Source: an uncultured Erysipelotrichaceae bacterium | GTDB lineage: Bacteria; Bacillota_I; Bacilli_A; Erysipelotrichales; Erysipelotrichaceae | Assembly: GCA_934725085.1 (NCBI GenBank) | Contig: CAKVAL010000028.1 | Coordinates: 1 to 23,802, forward strand | Direction of reading: 5' to 3' | Length of the DNA stretch: 23,802 nucleotides | Translations under genes and position numbers: made by a program | Notes under the pieces: generated by a model | Told to the model about the DNA's origin: nothing | Database searches by the model: none | What the model saw: only the letters and a program-made list of their open reading frames with translations | Shown here: positions 14,834-21,662 of the stretch, in pieces | Position numbering within the stretch: the first letter of the stretch is position 1 | Layout of the letters: each line of letters begins with the position of its first letter

Positions 14834-15373
14834 TTAAAATAACGGTGGTGTTGTGATCCATATAATCTCTGCCACCTGCTTTGAATTATTAACAATCTTA
14901 TGACTAAAATTGCCCTTTAAATAAAATGTTTCACCTTTTTTTAAAGTAATCTTCTTCTTACTATTAAGATCAATCAAATCCACCTTGCCTTCCAAAACAT
15001 AAGCGAACTCTTCTCCCTCATGAGGTTCTATCTCGCCTGACTCTCCCTTATACTGTAAAGTCAAATGAATAGGCTCCATCTCATTCTTTTGTGCATTAGG
15101 AACTAACCAAGTAATTGTCGACTTATCCTTTTCATCCACAAAATAATCATCTGAATTGAAACGTATCTGTTCCTCTTTCTCCTCTTTAAAAAAAGTTTCT
15201 AAGCTAACACCCAACACCTCGGTAATATCTTCCAAAGTGGAGATACTCGGGGACGTTAGATTATTTTCCAGTTGCGACAAAAAGCCCTTGGTAAGCTCGC
15301 ATCTGGAGGCCAACTCTTCTAAAGTCAAGCCACTTTTAGTTCTCAACGCTTTTATTCTTTTACCTATATCCAA
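14834..15373 (-). CDS. XRE-family regulator with cupin domain (polyamine operon regulator)
   Basis: The 179-residue protein has an N-terminal helix-turn-helix (about 3-62; LTLEELASRCELTKGFLSQL) and a C-terminal cupin (about 100-175; HEGEEFAYVLEGKVDL) that would sense a small molecule. The same layout is known in PuuR-type regulators of polyamine genes. The start is TTG at 15373: AAGGGGGA lies 4-5 nt upstream and the product then begins M-D-I-G-K-R, as family members do; the frame remains open for 28 further codons that run back through the operator and are less plausible. It is the first gene of the operon, 9 bp before potA, and probably represses it. A perfect 8-3-8 palindrome (15391-15409) just upstream is the likely operator. 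The effector is inferred to be a polyamine from context only. Confidence 0.88.
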   Translation of the reverse strand: MDIGKRIKALRTKSGLTLEELASRCELTKGFLSQLENNLTSPSISTLEDITEVLGVSLETFFKEEKEEQIRFNSDDYFVDEKDKSTITWLVPNAQKNEMEPIHLTLQYKGESGEIEPHEGEEFAYVLEGKVDLIDLNSKKKITLKKGETFYLKGNFSHKIVNNSKQVAEIIWITTPPLF

Positions 15374-15390
15374 GCAATCCCCCTTCCCTA

Positions 15391-15409
15391 AGTTTAGTGT
15401 TACTAAACT
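15391..15409. promoter_or_regulatory. Probable operator of the pot operon
   Basis: AGTTTAGT-gtt-ACTAAACT is a perfect inverted repeat with 8-bp arms. It sits between the predicted transcription start (about 15427) and the Shine-Dalgarno of the XRE-cupin regulator gene. A dimeric helix-turn-helix repressor bound here would block elongation or early initiation, so autoregulation is likely. No second copy was seen in the operon. Confidence 0.6.
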
Positions 15410-15433
15410 AATTGTTTTATAGACAATAACCTT

Positions 15434-15461
15434 ATTATAATAAAAAAATGCTAGCAATCAA
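15434..15461 (-). promoter_or_regulatory. pot operon promoter with -35 in the prfB terminator loop
   Basis: TATAAT (15434-15439) is preceded at 16-bp spacing by TTGATT (15456-15461). The -35 box lies wholly inside the 9-nt loop of the prfB terminator. Confidence 0.6.
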
Positions 15462-15471
15462 GTAGCATTTT
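15442..15471 (-). terminator. Intrinsic terminator of prfB
   Basis: On the minus strand AAAATGCTA and TAGCATTTT form a 9-bp stem around a 9-nt loop, continuing into TTTTTTT. It begins 7 bases after the prfB stop codon. Confidence 0.8.
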
Positions 15472-15478
15472 CATATTT

Positions 15479-16577
15479 TTATATTTGTGACTTTAAATAA
15501 GCGAACAAGAACTTCGAAATATCTCCATCCATGACCTTATTTATATTACCCTCTTCCTCATTAGTACGATGATCCTTCACCAATGTATAAGGACAGAAGA
15601 CATAAGATCTAATCTGAGAACCCCACTCAATCTTCTTTTGATCACCCTTTAAAGCACGCTTCTCAGCTTCTCTTTCCTCAATCGCTTTTTGATATAACTT
15701 CGACTTCAAAACTGTCATACATCTTTCGCGATTAAGAATCTGACTTCTCTCAGTTTGTGAGAAAACCACAATACCAGTTGGAATATGCTTAATTCTAACA
15801 GCACTATCGGTCTTATTAATATGTTGCCCACCAGCACCACTAGAACGCATAGTGTCAACCTCTAAATCCTTATCATCAATAGTAATATCAATCTCATCAT
15901 TAAATTCAGGAGTTACCTCAACAGAGGCAAACGATGTATGCCTTCTACTATTGGCATCAAATGGTGAAATACGAACAAGACGATGTACTCCACTTTCACC
16001 CTTTAAATAGCCATAGGCTAAATCACCTTTAATAAGAACACTACAAGACTTTAGACCTGCCTCATCACCATCTTCATAGTCGATAACCTCAAAGCCATAG
16101 CCATTTTTTTGAGCATATCTTTGATACATTCTAAATAACATTAAAGCCCAGTCTTGAGACTCAGTGCCACCAGCACCTGGATGAATCTCTAATATCGCAT
16201 TAGCATGATCATAGTCATTAGACAACAGAACTTGCATCTCAAAATCTGTAAACTGCTTCATTGCACCATCATAGTCATCTTCCACTAGAGCCATCAAATC
16301 TTCATCATAGTCCTTCGATAGTTCATCAATAGAAGCACTCAAATCATCTAAAGTCTTCTTATTCTTATCATAAGTACTCAATAGATTCCTATCGATATTG
16401 GCTTCTTTAATGATTGTCTGAGCCTTCTTAGTATCATTCCAGAAATCCTCAGCCTCTTGTAACTTATCTAATTCATTCACTCTTTGACTTAATTTAGCTA
16501 AGTCAAAGTGAACTCCCAAGCTCTAAAAGCTTTTTAGAAGCGGCATTTAAGCCTTGCTTCATCTCATATAATTCCAT
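15479..16577 (-). CDS. prfB: Peptide chain release factor 2, with programmed +1 frameshift
   Basis: RF2 reads UGA and UAA stop codons and releases the peptide. The main frame holds the SPF tripeptide (VRISPFDANSRRH), which recognises the stop codon, and the catalytic GGQ (RSSGAGGQHINK). The coding sequence begins at ATG 16577, whose A overlaps the secA stop (TAATG), and runs 24 codons to an in-frame TGA at 16503-16505. The bases there read CTTTGAC, the universal RF2 slip site: ribosomes on CTT (16508-16506) skip one T and continue at GAC (16504) as L-D-L-A-K-L. The product is join(16577..16506, 16504..15479), 365 residues, the normal RF2 length. A GGGAG just 4 nt before CTT would act as the internal Shine-Dalgarno that stimulates the shift. 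RF2 thus limits its own synthesis: when RF2 is scarce, the UGA stalls and shifting wins. Confidence 0.96.
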
Positions 16578-18910
16578 TATGCATCCTTCCTTTCAATCTT
16601 GACATTGTTGCAGAAAACAACAACTTGATCAGAAATTGAATTCATCATTGTCTCAAACAACTCATAACCCTCTTCAACATAAGCTTGTAAAGGATTATTT
16701 TGAGCATAACTTCTAAGACCGATACCATCTCTTAATTTAGACATAACATCGATATGATTTACCCAAGCTCTATCTAAAGTTCTTAAAACCATAGTCTTCT
16801 CAAGTGGCTTAATTTGATCCTTAAACTCTTCAATTTTCTTATTATAAGCACCAAAAGTAATCTCAACTAAACGATCAATACATTCATTTGGATCCAGATT
16901 ATTAATATCATCTTCCTTAACCTCTGAACCAATTACCTTAAGTGAATCCACGATACCCGCATAATCAACTACATCCTTCTTGCCATCATGACTTGTATGT
17001 TCACTCACAATACGAGACATAACTCTCTTATACATATCTTCGATTACTGAATGGATATCATCATGTTCAAGAATATAATTTCTTTGTTCATACATTGTCT
17101 CTCTTTGAAGACGCATTACATCATCATAATCAAGTAGAGCCTTACGAGCATCAAAGTTAATACCCTCAACACGCTTTTGAGCACTAGAAATAGCCTTAGA
17201 AACAGTCTTATTCTCGATTGGCATATCACCCATTTGATTAAATAATCCCTGCATTCTATCACTACCGAAACGAACCATCAATTCATCTTCTAAAGATACA
17301 TAGAAACGTGAATAACCAGGGTCACCCTGTCTGCCACTTCTACCTCTTAACTGATTATCTATACGTCTAGATTCATGTCTTTCACTGCCTAGAACCGCTA
17401 AACCACCAAGTTCCTTAACGCCTTCGCCTAACTTAATATCAGTACCACGACCAGCCATATTTGTTGCGATAGTAACAGCACCCTTTTGGCCAGCATTCTT
17501 AATGATCTCAGCTTCACGAGCATGATTCTTGGCATTTAATACTTCATGTCTAATTCTTCTTTCCTTTAACATCTTAGAAAGAAGTTCACTGGTTTCAACT
17601 GAAATAGTACCAACAAGTACTGGCTGACCCTTTTGATGAAGCTCGATGATTTCATTAATCAAGGCATTATATTTAGCCTTCTTAGTACCAAAGATTAAAT
17701 CAGGTTCATCTTTTCTTGCCACTGGTCTATTTGTAGGAATCTCTACAACACGCATGTTATAGATTGATAAGAATTCTTCTTCCTCAGTCTTTGCAGTACC
17801 AGTCATACCAGCAAGCTTGTTATAAAGTCTAAAGAAATTTTGATAAGTGATAGTTGCCATAGTAACTGTTTCACTCTTAATCGGAACATTTTCCTTAGCT
17901 TGAATAGCTTGATGTAAACCATCAGACCATTCTCTACCTGGCATCTTACGACCAGTATTTTGGTCAACGATAACTACTTGATTTTCTTCAACTACATAGT
18001 CAACATCATTATGCATGATATAGTTGGCCTTTAAAGCTTGAGCAATATAGTGTACTAATGCTGTATTTTCAGGGTCATAGATATTATTTACCTTGAATGC
18101 CTTTTCAGCCTTAGCGATACCTTCCTCAGTTAACTGGATATTCTTTCCCTTGATATCAATTTCATAATCTTCATCTTCATGAAGCCTCTTTACAAATCTA
18201 TCAGCATTCACATATAAATTAGCAGTTTGTCTTTGGCTACCTGAAATGATTAATGGAGTTCTAGATTCATCAATCAAAATAGAGTCAACTTCATCGACTA
18301 ACGCAAAGTTTAATTCTCTTAATACTCTATCTTCAACACGAGTAACCATGTTGTCTCTTAGATAATCAAAACCAACTTCGGAACATGTTGAATAGGTAAT
18401 ATCACATAAGTAAGCTTTTCTTTTTTCAGCTGGGGTCATAGATCTTAAGTTAACCGCAACAGTTAAGCCTAAGAACTTATGGATTTGGCCCATCCACTCA
18501 GCATCACGTTGTGCCAAGTATTCATTAACAGTAATAACATGCACGCCCTTGCCACTTAGTGCATTTAGATATACGGCCATAACAGATGTTAAAGTTTTGC
18601 CTTCACCTGTTTTCATTTCAGCGATATCGCCACGATGTAAAACACAAGCACCTTCTAACTGGCAAAAATAAGGGAATTCGCCGATTACTCTTTTGGCTGC
18701 TTCTCTTACTACCGCAAAAGCCTCACACATAATGTCATCAAGTGTTTCACCCTTAGCTAGTCTATCTTTAAATTCTTGAGTCTTAGCCTTTAATTGTTCA
18801 TCACTTAAAGCTGCCATTTCATTTTCATAATTTAATGTTGGCTTTACTTGAGCTTCAACTTCAGCTAAGATTTTTTTATCTGTATTAAATAATTTATCAA
18901 ATATTCCCAT
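16577..18910 (-). CDS. secA: SecA, preprotein translocase ATPase
   Basis: SecA is the motor that drives Sec-dependent protein export through SecYEG, so it serves the lipoproteins found in this window. The 777-residue protein starts MGIFDKLF and has Walker A MKTGEGKT (99-106), the DEAD-type Walker B LVDEVDSILIDESRTPL, GMTGTAKTEEEEF and the ATP-site motif GRSGRQGDPG. It is at the short end for the family and ends after FCNNVKIERKDA without the C-terminal zinc-binding SecB site, as is common in Gram-positive bacteria. A Shine-Dalgarno AGAGG precedes the ATG. prfB follows with overlapping stop and start. Confidence 0.97.
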   Translation of the reverse strand: MGIFDKLFNTDKKILAEVEAQVKPTLNYENEMAALSDEQLKAKTQEFKDRLAKGETLDDIMCEAFAVVREAAKRVIGEFPYFCQLEGACVLHRGDIAEMKTGEGKTLTSVMAVYLNALSGKGVHVITVNEYLAQRDAEWMGQIHKFLGLTVAVNLRSMTPAEKRKAYLCDITYSTCSEVGFDYLRDNMVTRVEDRVLRELNFALVDEVDSILIDESRTPLIISGSQRQTANLYVNADRFVKRLHEDEDYEIDIKGKNIQLTEEGIAKAEKAFKVNNIYDPENTALVHYIAQALKANYIMHNDVDYVVEENQVVIVDQNTGRKMPGREWSDGLHQAIQAKENVPIKSETVTMATITYQNFFRLYNKLAGMTGTAKTEEEEFLSIYNMRVVEIPTNRPVARKDEPDLIFGTKKAKYNALINEIIELHQKGQPVLVGTISVETSELLSKMLKERRIRHEVLNAKNHAREAEIIKNAGQKGAVTIATNMAGRGTDIKLGEGVKELGGLAVLGSERHESRRIDNQLRGRSGRQGDPGYSRFYVSLEDELMVRFGSDRMQGLFNQMGDMPIENKTVSKAISSAQKRVEGINFDARKALLDYDDVMRLQRETMYEQRNYILEHDDIHSVIEDMYKRVMSRIVSEHTSHDGKKDVVDYAGIVDSLKVIGSEVKEDDINNLDPNECIDRLVEITFGAYNKKIEEFKDQIKPLEKTMVLRTLDRAWVNHIDVMSKLRDGIGLRSYAQNNPLQAYVEEGYELFETMMNSISDQVVVFCNNVKIERKDA

Positions 18911-18981
18911 ACGAAAACCTCTTCTATCCGTATTATTGTATCATACTAGCCTAATTTCCTTATTTATACGAGTGCTAATAA

Positions 18982-19012
18982 GAAAAAAAGATAAACCTAA
19001 GTCTATCTTTTA
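18982..19012 (-). terminator. Intrinsic terminator of the cold-shock gene
   Basis: On the minus strand AAAAGATAGAC and GTTTATCTTTT pair with one mismatch around a short loop (TTAG), followed by TTTC. It lies between the csp stop and secA, so secA needs its own promoter. Confidence 0.7.
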
Positions 19013-19027
19013 ACCATGATATAAAAC

Positions 19028-19228
19028 CTAATCTACTTTCTTTATATTATGGGCTTGAAGGCCTCTTTCGCCTTCTACCAAGTCAAATTCTACCTTTGAA
19101 CTCTCTTCTATAGTCTTAAACCCGTCCATGACTAATTCAGAATAATGGAAGAAAGCATCTTGACCATCATCACATGTGATAAAGCCAAAACCCTTAGTCT
19201 TGTTAAAACGTTTAACTACTCCTTGCAT
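19028..19228 (-). CDS. Cold-shock protein (CspA family)
   Basis: A 66-residue single-stranded nucleic-acid-binding protein and RNA chaperone. It shows RNP1 KGFGFI (12-18 region) and an RNP2-like DAFFHYS (about 23-29; usually VFVHFS). The N-terminal MQGVVKRFNKTKGFGF is standard. A TATAAT box lies about 30 nt upstream. The purine-rich AAAGGAG is 14-17 nt before the ATG, further than normal; a small GAGA/TCTC hairpin between them could shorten the distance. In many Bacillota the hibernation factor gene hpf sits at this place before secA; a csp gene occupies it here. Which Csp paralogue it is cannot be told. Confidence 0.93.
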   Translation of the reverse strand: MQGVVKRFNKTKGFGFITCDDGQDAFFHYSELVMDGFKTIEESSKVEFDLVEGERGLQAHNIKKVD

Positions 19229-19289
19229 GAGAATATCCCGCTCTCCTTTACTTAATTATACAATAATTTTCAAAACTGAAAGCGTTTTC

Positions 19290-19871
19290 TTAAACCTTTG
19301 CTAAAACTAAAGCATTTATTACATTCGTTTTGCATTTGAATGCATTATAAATTCCTAGTAGAGTGGAACCGGTTGTACATACATCATCAACAATCAATAA
19401 TTTATCTATTTGACCTCCATCATAGTAATAGTTATCTATCATTTGTTTTCTCTCACTTAAACATTTGCCTTCTTGGATATACTCATGCTTTTTTTCAACC
19501 TTCACGACTTCAAAGCCTAATCTATCAAATATCAACTTCAAATGATCAAAACCTCGTTTGTTTCTTTTTTCCTCGCTGCTTGGCGCATATACCACCTTAT
19601 ATCCTAGATATTTTAGTTTTATTAATAATTCTACTTTGTATAAAAATACATCACGCAAGGCCTCATCGTAACATTCTTTATATTGAAGTAATAACGTTTT
19701 AAACAAAGAATCATATTTATATAAACAAATACATTCCAAGTCCTCAACCTTAAACTTTTCTATCTTTAAATTAAGTTCCTTGCGACATGTATCACACAAT
19801 AGATCCTTCTCTATAAACAAATCATATAAAGAGTAATGATTAATCACCTTATCACAATACAGACAATTCAT
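19290..19871 (-). CDS. comFC: ComFC-family phosphoribosyltransferase-like competence protein
   Basis: ComFC helps internalised single-stranded DNA during natural transformation, working with ComFA. The 193-residue protein opens with two CxxC pairs (CLYC near residues 3-6 and CDTC near 26-29), a zinc-binding N-terminus. A phosphoribosyltransferase fold follows, with the PRPP-binding loop LLIVDDVCTTGSTL (about 158-171) and the PSSEEKRNKRGFDHL segment typical of the family. The gene overlaps the end of comFA by 20 nt. A Shine-Dalgarno AAGGAGG lies 12 nt before the ATG, a bit far. No other competence genes are in the window, so whether the strain is transformable cannot be judged. Confidence 0.9.
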   Translation of the reverse strand: MNCLYCDKVINHYSLYDLFIEKDLLCDTCRKELNLKIEKFKVEDLECICLYKYDSLFKTLLLQYKECYDEALRDVFLYKVELLIKLKYLGYKVVYAPSSEEKRNKRGFDHLKLIFDRLGFEVVKVEKKHEYIQEGKCLSERKQMIDNYYYDGGQIDKLLIVDDVCTTGSTLLGIYNAFKCKTNVINALVLAKV

Positions 19872-21006
19872 ATTTTCTATTAGCCTCCTTTATATCATCT
19901 ATTGCCAAGGTAATTTCTTTATCAAAGACACTACTAAAAATATAAGCTTCCCCATATGGATTATTGAAGTTTCTGCCTACTCTTCCAAGCATTTGAACCA
20001 AGCTACTCTTATCAAATACCTGTTTATTAAATATAAGGACCACCACATTTACATCTTTTATGGTGATTCCTCTTTCTAAAACCGTTGTTGCAAAGATGAA
20101 TTGATACTTCTTGTCCTTAAAGCCCATAATGTTCTTATCCCTATCTTCCAAATCAGAATAGACATAAGTACAATTTAATAAATTATTAAATATTTTATAT
20201 ATCGTTAGACACAACTGTTTACTAGAGACAAAGATTATACATTGATTCTTCATTTTCTTTAGATAGATATACAATTCAAAAACTAGTATAAATCTAAAAT
20301 TATACTTAACATTAGGCACTATCAAAGGTTTAAGACTAGGTCTTACAAATAAATTAAGTTCAACATAATCTCTTTCTTTAAGTATGTTATTCAAAAAATC
20401 ATTAGTAGTGGCCGTTGAAAAGATAATATGCCCCCTACAGCTATTTAAAGCTATATGCATTAGTTCTTTATTACCAGATAAGGGAAAGGCATCAACTTCA
20501 TCTAAAATCAACAAATCAAAGTTTTGATAGTATCTAAATAATTGATGTGTTGTGCATATAATCAAATCGCCATAAATCTTCTCATGATGGCCACCATATA
20601 AGGCAACCACATCAGCATTATTAAAGATTGTCTTAAACCTTTGATACAAATCAATAACAACTTCTCTTCTAGCTATGGCATAACAAACCTTTAAACCTCT
20701 TTTTAAGTAATTTGAGATACTTTCTACAACGATTTCTGTTTTACCAGCTCCACAAACCGCTTTCAACAAAACATCTTTAAATTGAACATTAAACGCGCAT
20801 TTATCGCTGATTTCTTGTTGATAAACAGTCAAAGGATAATCAAAGTTATATTCATAACTATCTTGAGAAACATTATAGTCAAAAGTATTTAAATCATCCT
20901 CAAGCAGCATTCTCTTAAAAGAAACGCATTTACGGCAATAATAGCCTTTTGAACCATAATAAAAATATCTTGGATCTTTATTTCCACATCTTTTACATAT
21001 CATCAC
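19852..21006 (-). CDS. comFA: ComFA, DEAD-box-type helicase for DNA uptake
   Basis: A membrane-associated ATPase that helps pull transforming single-stranded DNA into the cell. The 384-residue protein has a zinc ribbon at the start (C4, C7, C24, C27), Walker A AVCGAGKT (83-90), DEVD (169-172), motif III STAT (197-200) and motif VI QMLGRVGRNFNNPYG. The set is complete. The start may be GTG at 21006 or ATG at 21003, since both encode the same frame and no clear Shine-Dalgarno is near either; translation may be coupled to the small membrane gene that ends 29 nt upstream. It overlaps comFC at its 3' end, so the two are expressed together. Confidence 0.93.
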   Translation of the reverse strand: MMICKRCGNKDPRYFYYGSKGYYCRKCVSFKRMLLEDDLNTFDYNVSQDSYEYNFDYPLTVYQQEISDKCAFNVQFKDVLLKAVCGAGKTEIVVESISNYLKRGLKVCYAIARREVVIDLYQRFKTIFNNADVVALYGGHHEKIYGDLIICTTHQLFRYYQNFDLLILDEVDAFPLSGNKELMHIALNSCRGHIIFSTATTNDFLNNILKERDYVELNLFVRPSLKPLIVPNVKYNFRFILVFELYIYLKKMKNQCIIFVSSKQLCLTIYKIFNNLLNCTYVYSDLEDRDKNIMGFKDKKYQFIFATTVLERGITIKDVNVVVLIFNKQVFDKSSLVQMLGRVGRNFNNPYGEAYIFSSVFDKEITLAIDDIKEANRKYELSVL

Positions 21007-21035
21007 TATATAATTGACGATAAACTTTAAAATTC

Positions 21036-21170
21036 CTACCTTTTTCTTCTAAATAATGGATTACTTCTAAAACGTTCTCCATGATAAGGGGATCTTTCGT
21101 TGTTTTGGTTCTTAACAGACATACCTGCCACAACTAAGAATATAAATATTAATACAATTGCGATTATCAT
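21036..21170 (-). CDS. 44-residue single-pass membrane protein upstream of comFA
   Basis: The product starts MIIAIVLIFIFLVVAGM, a single hydrophobic segment of about 17 residues, followed by a polar, Arg-rich tail of about 27 residues ending in NPLFRRKR. Positive residues in the tail predict an N-out, C-in orientation. A TATAAT box ends 6 nt before the ATG and no Shine-Dalgarno exists, so the mRNA is probably leaderless. It ends 29 nt before comFA with no terminator between, which makes it the first gene of a likely operon with comFA and comFC. I know no family for it. The promoter match and the clean membrane segment support it as real. Confidence 0.65.
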   Translation of the reverse strand: MIIAIVLIFIFLVVAGMSVKNQNNERSPYHGERFRSNPLFRRKR

Positions 21171-21176
21171 ACAACT

Positions 21177-21206
21177 ATTATAAGCATGAAAAAAAGCCTT
21201 TCACAA
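21177..21206 (-). promoter_or_regulatory. Promoter of the small membrane protein/comFA operon, -35 in the tRNA terminator
   Basis: TATAAT (21177-21182) is preceded at 18-bp spacing by TTGTGA (21201-21206). The -35 box covers the 4-nt loop and two stem bases of the terminator that ends the tRNA operon. Transcription should start at or next to the ATG at 21170. Confidence 0.55.
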
Positions 21207-21212
21207 GGCTTT
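21188..21212 (-). terminator. Intrinsic terminator of the tRNA operon
   Basis: On the minus strand AAAGCCTT and AAGGCTTT form an 8-bp stem with a 4-nt loop GTGA, running into TTTTTTTC. It follows the tRNA-Ala 3' end by 12 nt. Confidence 0.8.
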
Positions 21213-21224
21213 AATTGATTTACA

Positions 21225-21300
21225 TGGTGGAGCATAGCGGGATCGAACCGCTGACCTCCTGCGTGCAAAGCAGGCGCTCTCCCAGCTGAGCTAATGCCCC
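21225..21300 (-). tRNA. tRNA-Ala, anticodon TGC
   Basis: The minus strand gives a 76-nt cloverleaf beginning GGGGCATTAGCTCAG and ending GCTCCACCA, with the CCA encoded. The acceptor stem pairs over 7 bp with one G-U pair. The anticodon loop TTTGCAC gives TGC, and GTTCGATCC is the T-loop region. It lies 20 nt downstream of tRNA-Ile in the same transcript. Confidence 0.97.
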
Positions 21301-21320
21301 AAGTAAATATTCAAGTTTTT

Positions 21321-21397
<77 letters not shown>

Positions 21398-21425
21398 ATC
21401 GCACTTCTCTTATCAGTGCCTATTA

Positions 21426-21453
21426 ATAATACCATACCCACAAAATAATACAA
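21426..21453 (-). promoter_or_regulatory. Promoter of the tRNA-Ile/tRNA-Ala operon
   Basis: On the minus strand TTGTAT (21448-21453) and TATTAT (21426-21431) are 16 bp apart, and TGG directly before the -10 makes it an extended -10. The predicted start is about 20 nt before tRNA-Ile. The stretch from here to about 21617 is extremely AT-rich and I see nothing else in it. Confidence 0.55.
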
Positions 21454-21617
21454 GTACTTTTTTAAACTTTTTTAAAAAATTTTTCTAAAAAACCACAAAA
21501 AGTCCAATATTAGAGTGCTTTACCACATTTAAAAATTTTAAATAATTTATCAAATTCTTGTAAAGTCTAATTAATGATATAAAAAATATTAATATTTTTT
21601 ATAATTCTATAAATTTT

Positions 21618-21655
21618 TAAAAACTGAGTTAGTAATAAACTAACTCAGTTTCATA
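21618..21655 (-). terminator. Strong intrinsic terminator of the flavin oxidoreductase gene
   Basis: On the minus strand AAACTGAGTTAGT and ACTAACTCAGTTT form a perfect 13-bp stem with a 5-nt loop, followed by TTAAAAATTT. It starts 11 nt after the stop codon. Confidence 0.85.
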
Positions 21656-21662
21656 AAAACAT

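Noticed and set aside
16503..16505. In-frame TGA near the start of prfB as a mutation or sequencing error.
   Set aside because: It sits in CTTTGAC, the known programmed frameshift site of RF2, and the +1 frame continues normally.
18970..18978. GAGTGCTAA upstream of secA, identical to one arm of the CIRCE heat-shock operator.
   Set aside because: The partner TTAGCACTC is not found 9 bp away on the left side, so HrcA control is not supported.
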